Below, in pieces: positions 1 through 12,539 of a stretch of DNA of 64,000 bases. Position 1 is the stretch's first letter. The number at the start of each line of letters is the position of its first letter. The notes beneath the pieces are model-generated. The model was not told the DNA's origin and did not search any database. It saw only the letters and a list, made by a program, of their open reading frames with translations. The position numbers and the translations under genes were made by a program. Origin of the DNA: Mugil cephalus (Eukaryota > Chordata > Actinopteri > Mugiliformes > Mugilidae); the NCBI RefSeq assembly GCF_022458985.1, contig NC_061778.1, forward strand, positions 2,125,501 to 2,189,500, given 5' to 3'.

Positions 1-1060
1 ACAACAAAGACGACAACTGATATTTTAAAGGATGTAAACTTTTATTTGTTCTGTAAATGAAGTTTAATGGTTCTAAAAAGGAATTACGAGGCTCTAAAAT
101 GAAGTTCAAGGCTGTGAAATAAAATACAGGGCTCCAAAAGAAGCTCCAGGCTACTTCAAAAAAGGAACTTCAAAAGGGAAGATTTCAGATTTCAGAGCTG
201 TAAGTGAACTCCAGGACTCATATTAAGGACTCTGGGGCTCTAAAATAAAATAAAAGGAACTCTGGGGCTCTACCAAACCTTAACGGCTCTAAGAGAAGCT
301 TCATGCTACCAAAAGGAACTTAAGGGCTCTAAAAGCGAACTTTGAAAGACTGTCAAAGTACGATTACAGAGCTCTAATGGGAACTTCAGGGCTCTAAAAG
401 GAGCCCCGGGGCTCTCTAAACAAAAACTTGATAGCTCTAAAAGAAGCTCCAGCCTACTAGAGGAACTCGAGAGCTCTAAAATAAAATTCTGGGCTCTAAA
501 ATAAAATAAAAGGAACTCTGCGGAACGTAAGGACTCATGATAGGAACTCTAAATTGGAAAAATAGGGCTCTAAACAAAATTTGATGGCTCTAAAAGATGC
601 TCCATGCTACCAAAAGGAACTTTGGGGCTCTAAAACAAAATCAAAGGAAATGGAATTTGAAATGCCTGTCAAAGTACAGTTACAGAGCTCTAAAATGAAC
701 TCTGAGACTCAAAAGGAACTTTAAAGGCTCTAAAATAAAAGTCTGGGCTCTAAAATAAAATAAAAGGAACTCTGGGGCTCTAAAGGGAACGTAAGGACTC
801 ATAAGAGGAACTCTAAATTGGAAAATTAGGGCTCTAAACAAAATTTCATGGCTCTAAAAGATGCTCCATGCTACCAAAAGGAACTTTGGGGCTCTAAAAG
901 AAAATAAAAGGAAAAATGGAATTTGAAATGCCTGTCAAAGTACAGTTACAGAGCTCTAAAATGAACCCTGGGACTCAAAAGGAACTTCAAGGCTCTAAAA
1001 TACAATTCAGGGCTCTACAAGGAACTTAAAAGCTTTGTATAACAGTCAAAGTACAGTCAC
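1..1060. repeat. Nested AT-rich minisatellite built on a GCTCTAAAA core
   Basis: The stretch is made of short degenerate units around the core gggctctaaaa, alternating with ggaact and aaataaaa segments. A higher-order unit is also visible: the string tgtcaaagta recurs at about 351, 667 and 933, and the two later copies (spacing about 266 bases) match over nearly their whole length. It lies downstream of the capn5 stop codon. The first minus-strand AATAAA I find below that stop is TTTATT at 41-46, so the array may be transcribed as capn5 3' UTR. That placement is inference. Confidence 0.8.
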
Positions 1061-1838
1061 ATTTACAATTTTTTGGAAACAAAATGAACATCTCATCGAC
1101 TCATACACATTCTGGCACATTCTGAACACAGAGAGAGAGAGAACATGCTGAATTCATGCCTTCATGAAACATTTTGAGTGGTCAACACTAGAATCACCAC
1201 AGGTATCAGAACGACTGACGTAGTAAACAAAGGTTTGACTCTAACTGTTGCAGGTTAAATATGGCATCGTGCAAACGGTTGGTCATAAAAGACGTGGCTA
1301 CAACACGAGGACACAGGTTCAGATCCCACCCCAATAACCTGCATGAGAAATCTATGACTGAAGAAAGTAAAACATCGTAGTAAACAAGAATAAACCTGCT
1401 CTGCGTTTGGCAACGAGAGCCGATGGCACAAATCTGACGCCATGTGAAGCTAAGCAGCTGCAGCATCTGGTGTTAGCTTTTCTCCAAGTAGATTCTCTCG
1501 TACTTCACGTAAATTTAAAAAGCCTGTCTCCTTGTTGGCCAGGTTTCTGAGATGATCACTGAACATGAAGCTGCAGGAGGCAACGCGGTGAAATAATGAC
1601 GTAAAAAGGAGCTGAAGAGAAAGTTTGACGTGCAACGAAGAAAAAGGCCCTTAAATAATAGAATAAAAAGACGGTTACACAGAGAAAGAACGTTAACTGT
1701 AAACAGGCCGATAAGATGCCCAGAAATCACCGTGATATTCTCAGGATGTAAAGATTCTCCTTCCTCAGGTGATTTTTTTTTTAAAACATTGTGACGTCCT
1801 CAGTAAACTCAGTCTGAACGTAAACCCGTGAACTCGCC

Positions 1839-4800
1839 TCAGATGCTGGTGAGCACTGAGCTGGTCACTATGGAAACGGTGATGGTGCCGGGGAGGTCGT
1901 TGTCCTGGCGATTGCCCTTGTCCCTCAGGTGGAACGTCTTCTGGATTTGTCCCTGCTCGACGGGAAGCGTCACCTGACCCAGGAAGGAGTCCGTCAGCAC
2001 GTTGTTGTTGTAGATCTGAGAGGAGACGGGACGTCACTGCGTTTTTATCGTGTCCACAAAAATAAAACACACACACACACAACTTCCTGTCCGCACACAA
2101 ACCTCAATGCTGATTGGCCGGTTGGCTTTCTTCCTGTAGAACAGCCCCTTGGTGTCGAAGACGGGGCTGCGCGTGTCCTTGTAGACCCGAGAACGAACTT
2201 TCTCGCCTTCGCAGCGAATGATGACGTAAGGATCCGACGCTGGAGACATTTAACACGTGTGTTAGCGTCACAGAGAGTTACTGTAAAACTTAAACGGTAA
2301 GAATCACTCTCAGGTCTTTAAATGCAACTTCTTTTAGTTCGGTCACAGACAAAACACTAAACAAATCCTTAAATACAGGAATTAAAAACTAATCGGTTCC
2401 ATGGTCGTGCTTTTTATTACAAGACAAAATGTTTGTTTCTTTGTGTCTATATAAAACCAGCACATTTAAAAGTTCTTCACAGATAAAAACGTCTAAAACT
2501 AGGAACCTAAGGCAGGAAGTGCTGGTTTATTTAGTTCTGTTACATTGTTACTTTGACACCAACAATGTTGAGAACTGACACATTAAAACTGTCTGGAATT
2601 TAACTGTGTTAGTTCTTGTAAACAATAAACAAGTAAACATAATTAGTATTTGTTTGTGTTGATCTAATGCAACCAAACCTTTTGAAACGCACATATTTAA
2701 TTATATTTAATTTAATTATCGTGGAACAATAAAGACAAACGAGCGTCTACCTCCGTCTGAGTCTTGTCCCGCGAGTCCGTCGGCCTGGTGGATGTGGACC
2801 TGAGTGACCAGAGAGGGATAACCACACATCCCAGACCAGCAGGTGTGTGGAGGCTCGTCCAGAGTCAGTTCCCTGCAGGACAAACACAGACACAGCTCCA
2901 GAGTTAAACTAAAAACGATACCGATCCGATATCGATACTTTGTGTAAATACACCCTAGTATTTCAAACCGTAGCTTCATATTGAACACAAGACATCAGAG
3001 TCATTTATTTATTTATTTTAAACTCTGAAGTATATTGAGGTGGTGGCCTCATTTACTATATAACCGAGATAATACAACAACAGAAAAACCAGAGACACAG
3101 TGTAACAAAATATGTGAAAATGCTGAAACACTGAAAAAAGAAATAAATAAAATAGTGAGACCATTAAAATGAATTATTGTTTAACTATTAAGAGCTATGA
3201 TAAAATGAAAATAATTAATTGTGACCCTGTTCTCTCCTCTTCTGTCATCGTCATAAATGTCTCGTATTCTGTGTCGTGGTTTCACACATTGTTTAATTTA
3301 TCTTAGTTTTATTTATCTTGACTTAGTTGAGTTTGTGTAAAGTTGTTGAAAAGACTGAGTTATTTTTTTTGTCTGGTTTAAATTTATAAAAATTTTAATT
3401 TATGAAGTCTTGGTTCAGTTTAGAGAGAAAATATGAATTTTGTTCATGTAGTAGTTTCAAAATAATCCAGTTTATCTGCCTTGTTCACAAAATAAAGTGA
3501 CATATTTATGATTTTGTGTTTCCTTAAAGGTTTTTAACCTGCAGTAACTCATGAATTAGTTTTGTTGTCAGATAAATCGCTGAGTTGTCGTGTCTTACTT
3601 GCAGTCGGACGGGACGTCGGTGAAGATGCGGAGCAGGAATTCTCCCTCCAGGCCGGGGTCAAAGGTCGTGGGTATGATGACGTAGCGTCCCTCCGTCAGG
3701 TCCATGCGCAGGAACACGGACCTGGAGTTGATGTAGATGCTCCCGCCCACCTTCTGCTGGGCGGCGTGCATACGATACGTCCGGTTCAGCTCCACCTGAG
3801 CTCAGAAACACAAGCTACATGAGTCACACACACACACAGAAAACACACATTTCATTTATAGCTGACTCATACTAACTTACATGTTATACTACATATAAAT
3901 GTGGGGATCAACCTATAAAATCTTTAGTTCAACTGCAAAACAGATCCATCAATTAAACTGATTATTACACTCACACAGATTCCTTCTTAATAAATTCTCA
4001 TGTTATGAAAGTGAATGATGTTCAAATAATCAAATAATCAAAAGATCTTTTTAAATAAAGGAGAGCAACTATGATCTGAGGTTATTTCTATTGGACTAAA
4101 GGTCTTTAATAATGATCCATGTCCATGCTTCAGTTATATTTTTCTTATTTAAAGAACCTGGACAGATGAAAGTAAATGTGAAGAACAATAACCAGCGTCA
4201 TTCGTTTTTCAAAATGAATTTGTGATAGTGTTTATTTTGCACATGCATGTTGTACAACCCATATTTACCTTAATGTTTTGTGCAAATTTGTTGTAAAAAA
4301 AAGAAAAAAAAAGAAAAAAAGGCAGTAAAAGGAGATGAATTTAACTGGAGTTAAATTTATGCTCATGTTTGGTTGATAAGAGAACGGTTTATGAAGCTGT
4401 TTTTAAGAGCTACAAATGTGAATGATTTATTTTTTTAAAAGGTCGATTAAATAGTTTAGATGTAGATGTTCATTCAATGTAATTATACATGTTCATACTG
4501 AATATCTGTATTTCTTGTACTGCGGCTGAATAAAACTTCATGCTGACCTTGTGTATGTCGAAGCCGATGGCCAGGTTCTCTCCTCGACCTTCTCTCAGTC
4601 CGGCTCTACGATCTTTCTGCTGCAGACAAACCAGAATCTCGTCCTCCGGCTTCTTCACGTCAAACACGTACTACGAACCACACAGACACACAAGTCACAG
4701 CGGTTACAGCTTCTCAACCTTCACAACCTTTCCTGAGTCACTGCACATATCAGAAAACATCAGAAAAATCAGAAAACATCAGAAAAATCCCCCGGTATAA

Positions 4801-7800
4801 AAGTAACAAAGAAATAATGACTGTACATTCAATTTAATCACAATTTACTTCTTCATTCTGAAATCTGAGCATCTGGTTTAGTCACGAGTCTCCACTGATA
4901 TCTGCAGATTTACAAACTGTCCTTTCAGTGTCTGAAGACACATGTCATCAATACGTCTGGTGGTGGAAAAAAAAGTTCTCGGACAAATTTACACAAATAT
5001 TCTCATGAAATATTTGTGTTTTAAAAGGTGTCTCTGCATTAGACAAACTGAGTAAAACAACAATATTAATGAAATGATCCATTTCCAATTAACTGCACTT
5101 GTTCAGAAGAAGAAAAGGTGTTGACATGACTTTTTCTTTTTCTTTTAAAATCAATTTTGTATCAGAAGAAAGAATAAATCAATATATTTTCCCTATTTTC
5201 CGGGCAGGTAGTTTTATTCTCCATTTTAATTTGGTGATGATGAGTTCAATGACTCGGGAGCTACAGCAGCTTTGAGAGCTCCTCCTATTGTGTGCTTTTG
5301 TTTTGAAGGGACGGGTGTTGTGTTTAAGTTTCCTTGGAGCCACGGTTCTGTCAGACATCTGGAGGAAACGTAAACCGAAAGGAAACAGAACTTTCATTGT
5401 CTCGTCTTGGTCTCATCTTTTTTTTTTTTCATTCTTCTGACTCATGCTGGGAAACTTCATCTGAGTCAGAACTTTCTCCAGGACCCAGTTCAGATTCAGT
5501 ACTTTTATTTTTCCAGTATTTATTCATCGCTACCAAACATCATTATTCTGTGGTTTGAACAGCAGCAGGTTAATTATCCACCTTCTGGATGTAGTTGAAG
5601 ATGATTGATGAATGAACCAAGACCAATTATTTGTAGTAAATAAATAATAAATCAAGTGAAATGTGGATAATTTCCCGGTGTCACCAGGTTAGAGGACAGA
5701 CTAGAGGCTCGGCACCACCTGTGGGTTCTGGGGGAACGAGTGCTTGTTGTTGCTGCAGCCGCCGGCTCGGTTGAGGAGGGGGTCGTCGTGGCGACGCCAG
5801 GAGCCCCGCATCACGGCCTCCTCCCAGGTCTTGTGGAAGCTCAGGTAGGACGTGTTGATGAGGCGACACAGGATGAGGTCCGTGAAGTTGGCGATGAAGT
5901 CGTCGAATGTCATCCTGGTGAAGAGAAGGAGGAGGAGGAAGAGGAGGAGGAGGAGGAGGAGAGAAGGGATGAGAGGAAACGACGAGTCACGGTTTTAACC
6001 AGAAGGTGGCGGCGTCGCGCTAAAACTCACCAGAACTCCCCGTCGTCCTCCACGGTGACGCCCATCCTCTCCCTCTCGCTCTTACTGACCTTCTTCCACT
6101 CCTCAGAGCTGCAAACAGGCAGAAACCAGTCGGTAAACTTCACCTCATTAAAGCCTAAATGTTAACACGACATGACCTCATGTTTAAGGTTTGTTGCAGC
6201 TGCTGTTGTTCTCATAACTAATTAGTTTCGTCTTTGCACCGTAGCAACGTTCAGTATTAAAATAATCAGTTTTATATTTTGTTAGGCATCGGAATGATAA
6301 TAAAATAATAAAAATACCCGTGTCCACATATGAGGACATATATTTTACGCTTCTTAAATCCTACTAATACGTTGGAGAAAAGCTCAGGTCTCAGGAGGTT
6401 AAACCTGGAAAGTAAATTCTGATTAACTGATGCTCTGTTTAAAGCATTAGCCTCTGGTCTATAAAAGCAAACCTCATCTCCACAGAAGCAGCTGCAGCAG
6501 CTGCTTATTTACAGGACTATAAAAACAATGTTCTCCTATAAACTCCTTTATTAAATCTGAGGTTAATAATAATATCTGTATGGGCTCCTCCTCTTTACAC
6601 GACCTAAAAACTAAAGCCCGATTAAATCTCGTGCTGTTTAATAATTACGCCTCGTTAAGTTTTTTTAGTATCAGTCTCTGTCCATTAACGTGGATAAATC
6701 TTCCTCTAAAAGCTTGTTTATTAAATCTGGAGTTCATGATAAAATCTGCCTCCTTGTTTGCGCCTCCTGCCCTCCTGTCCTCTGGGAGGTGGTAGAGGAC
6801 ACGCTGATCCACTCTGATCCAGGACGAGAGGACTAGAAGGAACAGCCTCTTCCACTCAGCTGTTCCCTGCTGAATGAAACCACTCAGGACTCACAGTGAT
6901 TCATCCCACTATCGTATAAACGCTATGATGTCCATTCTCTGATGAGATGAGAAGACCTGCACATTATTAGGAAGGTGGTCATTTTTCAAATATGTGCTTT
7001 TCTTTACAAGATCCTCTCAAATGAAGGAAATATTCCAAATCAGTTCCAGACTTACTTCAAAGAAAATGCACAGATTCATTCTAACACTGACATAATTGTA
7101 ACTTTTACCCTAAAACTGAGTTTTATCCTTCAAAACAGACAAAAAGTGAGGACCGGCCAAAATGTCCTCACTTTACACAAATGTCCTAAATTTGATGGTG
7201 TAAAACTTAAACTGGATCTCACAAAGATAGTTGTACAAGAACACACAGTGACATTTTCTGTTTTTATTTCTACATTAGTGTTGTTGTTGTTAGTCCTCAT
7301 TAGTTTTAATGAGTAATATTAATATATTATAATAATATTATAGCCTCTCTTTTGTAATATTTTGTGTATTTTTTTAAATTGTGCAAAGTAAAAACGTGTA
7401 TATTAATAATTATATATGTGTGTGTGAACATACTACTCAGTAAACTAGTACTAAACACTTTTTTTTTCTATTTCTAGGAGGAGAAATAGAAAAAAACACA
7501 ATTTCTTCTGGTTTGGTCCTAAACGAAGCTTCGTCGTGTCCCTGAAGTCGTGACCGTGTCCTCACCTGTCGCTCCAGGGCCCGTTCCACTCCCTCTGTCC
7601 CCACGGGTTCCTCATGCGGATCATGGTGAGTTTGTCGGACCTGAAGAAGGCCAGGAGGCCGTGGCCCAGCCTCACCCTGCGGACGTCGGTCACGGCGTAG
7701 GCGTGTCCCTTCACCAGGCCGCAGTCCAGCCTGGCCTCCATGTCGGCTGCAGTGGTCGCCTGGAACCAGAGCGTCACAACATCAGTTCATTCGCCTCGTT

Positions 7801-10800
7801 ACTCGTTCAGGGCGCTTCGCTCGCTCGGTTCGGCGTCGGCCGCCTCCTCCTCACCCGGATGGAGCAGCTGATCAGGCCTCCTCTGTTGTGGACCTTCAGG
7901 ACTCTCTCGAACAGCTCGTTCCGTTTCTCTTCGTCTGCCTTGAAGTCTCCTTCGATCAGGTCCATCGGCTCAGAGACGCCGCCGGTGAAATCCACCAGAG
8001 CGTCGGCCGTGTTCCCTCCGTCCAGAGCTTCGTAGCAGCCGTTCATCCTCAACACAAAAAAAAAAATCATTCAGATTATAACAAATTATAATCTACAACC
8101 ACTACCAGACATGAGTTACTGTGTTTAAGTGGGGTAACAACTATAAAGCAATAAGAATCATAAGGTCGGATCCAGAACCAGGTCACTATTTATAAGGTCA
8201 AAACTCATGGAGAGAATAATAATAATTAGAGTTAGAGTTAGAGTTAGAATCAGAATTAGAATTAGAGTTAGAATTAGAATTAGAGTAAGAATTAGAGTTA
8301 GAGTTAGAATTAGAGTTAGAATTAGAGTTAGAATTAGAAATAGAGTTAGAATTAGAGTTAGAGTTAGAATTAGAGTTAGAATTAGAGTTAGAGTTAGAAT
8401 TAGAGTTAGAATCAGAATTAGAATTAGAGTTAGAATTAGAGTTAGAGTAAGAATTAGAGTTAGAGTTAGAGTTAGAATTAGAATTAGAATTAGAATCAGT
8501 TAGAGTTAGAATTAGAGTTAGAGTTTTGCAAAGTAAAAGTGCCAACTTGAATTAATAATCACTGACGCATCTTTTTGCAGCAAAGGAAACAAAAATCCTT
8601 GAAACAGATAGAAACTGAGATCAGTCCGGTTAAAATGAATCCTGAGTAAATGAGGCTTTATTATGTCATTATCTGGTTCGTCCTGCAGACGTTAAACGTA
8701 TCAGAGAGGAACGGGCTCGGTGCGGCGTTTACTTGGCGTAGGCCTTCTCCACCAGCGCGCTCCAGAACTCGTTGCTGTCGTTGGAGTGGCAGTAGACCAG
8801 CTGCCCGTTGACCGTGGGCAGACGGTCGTCGATCACCACGTCCACCCACTCACCGAACCTCCAGAACCGGAAGTGGAAGATCCCGGCGTAGGACTCGGGT
8901 TTGTCTCCGTCCCACTCCTGGTCCTTCCAGTCTGGAATCACCTGCGTAGAAAAAAACAAAAAAGAAAGAAAGAACACGAGGTCAAACATCAACAGTGAGA
9001 AGATCTGAGCTGAGCAGCTGCTCCCACGTCCTCTGCAGATTTTTATTCATTTTATACATAATTTGAGCAGTTTTACAGTTAATTTTAACGTCCGTGTGTC
9101 TATGAATGATTAGTCTTTATATACTTGACACTTGACTGACTTAAATACAAACACACATACAAGGAGCAGAAAATCATTTCCTCTCAATTATCCTCCATCG
9201 TCTATAATTAACAGGAACAAACTGAGGGAACTTTTCACCGGGGGAACGTCGTTCATCCGCGTCCTGCGCTAATAAACTCCCTCCTGACGACACATTAACG
9301 GCGACTTTAACGCAAACACAAACACGGCCCTCGGTGGAAAGCTCGATATAAATAAATAAATGATCCGTCGAGCCGAGACGAGCCGAAGCCCTCAGGAAAC
9401 TCCCAGAGTTCCCTCTGGTACGTCATCGCCGCATCCCGTTGCCTAGCGCCCCTCACATCCACCCACTCAACGCCTTTTAGGAAACAAAGTATTTTCACTT
9501 CGTTTTCACTTCAAAACTCCCCTTTTTTTTCTCCCCCCCCACAAAGTCCCGTCAGTCTGCGGATGTTAGGGAGGAGAGTTCACACCAGACAAACCAGATC
9601 GATTCAGATTCAATAAAATGGTTAAAAACAGAAAATCTGCAGGTTTGATTCGTTGCAGACAAATGTTCTGCAAATTCGTTTGCTTCATGCATTGATTTTG
9701 TCTCCCACTTTCTGTGCTAATCAATCCTGTCCTGATCAAACCGTGGGCAGAGAGAGGAGGGGGAGGAGGGAGGGAGGGGGGGAGGAGGGGGGAGGAGGGA
9801 GGGAGTAAAAGTGAGAAACTGGTTCACTGTGAATGGGAGGAGAGAGATCACAGACTCCATCACAGCTCCATCTAACACAGCATCCGTCCACATCTCCTCA
9901 ACCCAGAACCAGGAACCTTCAAGACCAGGACATGGACAAGGACAAGGACAAGGACAAGTCTCCCTGCGCCTCCGAGACGCTGGTGCTGGAGTTTAAGGAG
10001 GACAAAGCTCTGACGGAGGTGAGCTCCCATTAAACCTACACAACACTTAGTCTGAGGATCTGGTGGTTGTTTTTTCTACTTTTGTTGGAGACGTTTTTTG
10101 ACTTGCAGACGAGTTCGTTTAGATCCTGTTTAGAAGACAATAAAATGTCCCCGGGGACGTTTTCAATGTCACAGTCGTGGTGATCGATATCTCTGATGGT
10201 CTGATGGTTTCATGTGAATGAGCCTCTGGTTTATTACCGGGGAAGATGTTTCCCTCCTCCTCTTTTATCTCCTCCTCTCATACATGTGGACGATAACTTT
10301 CTGAACACGAAGACACGTTGGTCGTCTTCTCCTGCTGCTTCAGTTTAGAGTCAGAGATTCAGTTAAGAGGAAAAACTGTTTTTGTTCGTGTTAAAAGCCG
10401 TTTTTCTCCAGTTTTTCTGCTGCTCTGAGCCAGAAATCTCCACTAAAATAGCTCTGACACAAACCAAACCTTCCAGATTTATTCATTCAGATCTACATTC
10501 TGCAGGTATTTACAGACGGGTTTTTTCATTAATAGAACATTTTACTCCTAAAAACATGGCAAAAATAGTTATTTTTGTCAATGTCAATGTTGTTTTTATT
10601 TATATAGCACATTTAAAAGGCCAAAGCCAAGCAAAGAACTGAACAGGATAAAAATAATCAACAAAAATAATGTAAATGTAGCAGATTAGTGCATATTTAA
10701 GCCCTGATTTGCACAATTAAATATAAATTCACATAGAACTTGCAATACAGAAAATTATTGTATTTGTTTAAGTAATAAACGGGAGAAGTTTCATGGTGAT

Positions 10801-12470
10801 ATCTGTAAAATTTTTTCCCCTATTCACCTGCAGTGTCTCGCCTTAAAGTGAATCTCTGGTCAGAATCACTTCTTCTTCTTTACCTCGTATTTAGGACCAA
10901 ACTGAAATAAACTGAATCCTGTTCATGAACATGTTGGAGCTCATTCATGGTCTCGATCTCTTTTTAAAGTCGAGACTCTGAAGTTTTTATCACAAAAGTC
11001 AGAATCACTTTAAGCGGTTTTGTTCTGCAGGAATCAAAGTTAAAAATAATATCTTTTATCTCCAGTTTTGTGTAAGTTTAAAGAGAAAAGTTTCACGGAG
11101 CCGTCGTTCTAATCATCATTCGCTATGGATTTTTAATTTCTCTTTATTTGGGATTATTAGGACCTAAGAACTATAATAACTAAAAGAGTCGTCTTTGAAC
11201 AGGAAGTAGTTTCTGGAAAAAGTTATGTCCTCATGTGTGGACACCGGGATTATTTTATATAACATTATTAATATAAATATTATAATAAAGTCACAGATAT
11301 GTATTAAAATAATAACTGTTAATTGTCATGTCAGAACGTTGCTGTGCAAACACACAAATAATAAAGTCTTCATTGAAGTTAGAGCTCATTACTATTGACA
11401 GAGTTTGTGTCACATTAAACTATAAAAGTTAATAATCATAAATAAAGTTAAATTGAGGTTTTATATCTTGTCCATCTTTGGTACGTGACAACTATCGTGT
11501 TTTTACACCAACTAGTATCTAGTTATGAGGATAAAAGTTTATATGAAGCAGAATAAGAAGCTGCTAATACCTAAAAATGAACGTCCCCATATGAGGACGC
11601 TGGGTCTTTAAACGTCCCGGCCCTTTTATTGTGCTACTTTAATATTAAAAACCTACTGCTGCTCCACGTACGTCCCAGCAGAACGTTAAGAGTTTAAAGT
11701 GTTTGTATTTAAACGTCCTCCTTCTTCTTCTTCTTCTCCTTCTTCTGCAGTTGATGCGTCACCGCGTCTCATCTTTGCAGAAGTCTGGACAGAAGCGTCA
11801 GGACGGGGAGCGTCTCCTCCTCCCCCACGAGGCCGTCTACCGCCTGGACTTCTCCGTCCAGGAGCTCGTCTTCTCCCGCTGGAACTTCTCCCTGTCGGGC
11901 CACGGCCGCGTCACCATCACCGGCATCTCCCAGAACTGGACGCCCGACCTCACCAACCTGATGACGCGCCAGCTCCTGGAGCCCGTCGGCACCTTCTGGC
12001 GCAACAGCGACGACCCCGAGGACTCCGCCCTCAAGTGGCTGGAGGCCGACATGCAGGAGTTCGGGGAGAGGATCGCGGAGCTGGCCAAGGTCAGGAAGGT
12101 CATGTACTTCCTGCTCGCCGTCAAGGACGGAGCCGAGGTGGAAAACGTCAGCTGCTCCGTGGAGTTCACGCCAGAGAAATGACCTTTGACCCCCCCCCAT
12201 ACACAAACACCCACCCCCCCCAGCTCCATGAAGAAACACGTAGCTCAATAACATCCTCAGACTCGTCTCCTGGGTTTTAAAAAAGATGAAGCTGTTCACA
12301 CTTTTCAATCATCATTTTTATAAAATACTGAGAAAAAATAATTATTTATTAAACTAAATGTTGTTAAACTGAACACGAGAGAAAAATGTTTTAGAAAAAC
12401 TGTTAAAATAATATAAGATAAATTAAATATCCTCTGAAAGACGCCTCTGGTCTCCATGGTGATTATTTAC

Positions 12471-12539
<69 letters not shown>

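Noticed and set aside
8198-8545. Open frames of about 100 codons on both strands (Ser-Asn and Arg-Ile/Val repeats)
   Set aside because: Produced by a stop-free hexamer repeat inside a capn5 intron; no gene signals.
11769-12308. Long minus-strand open frames opposite omp exon 2
   Set aside because: Shadow of a GC-rich coding exon; they contain no recognisable domain and no phase-matched exon partners.
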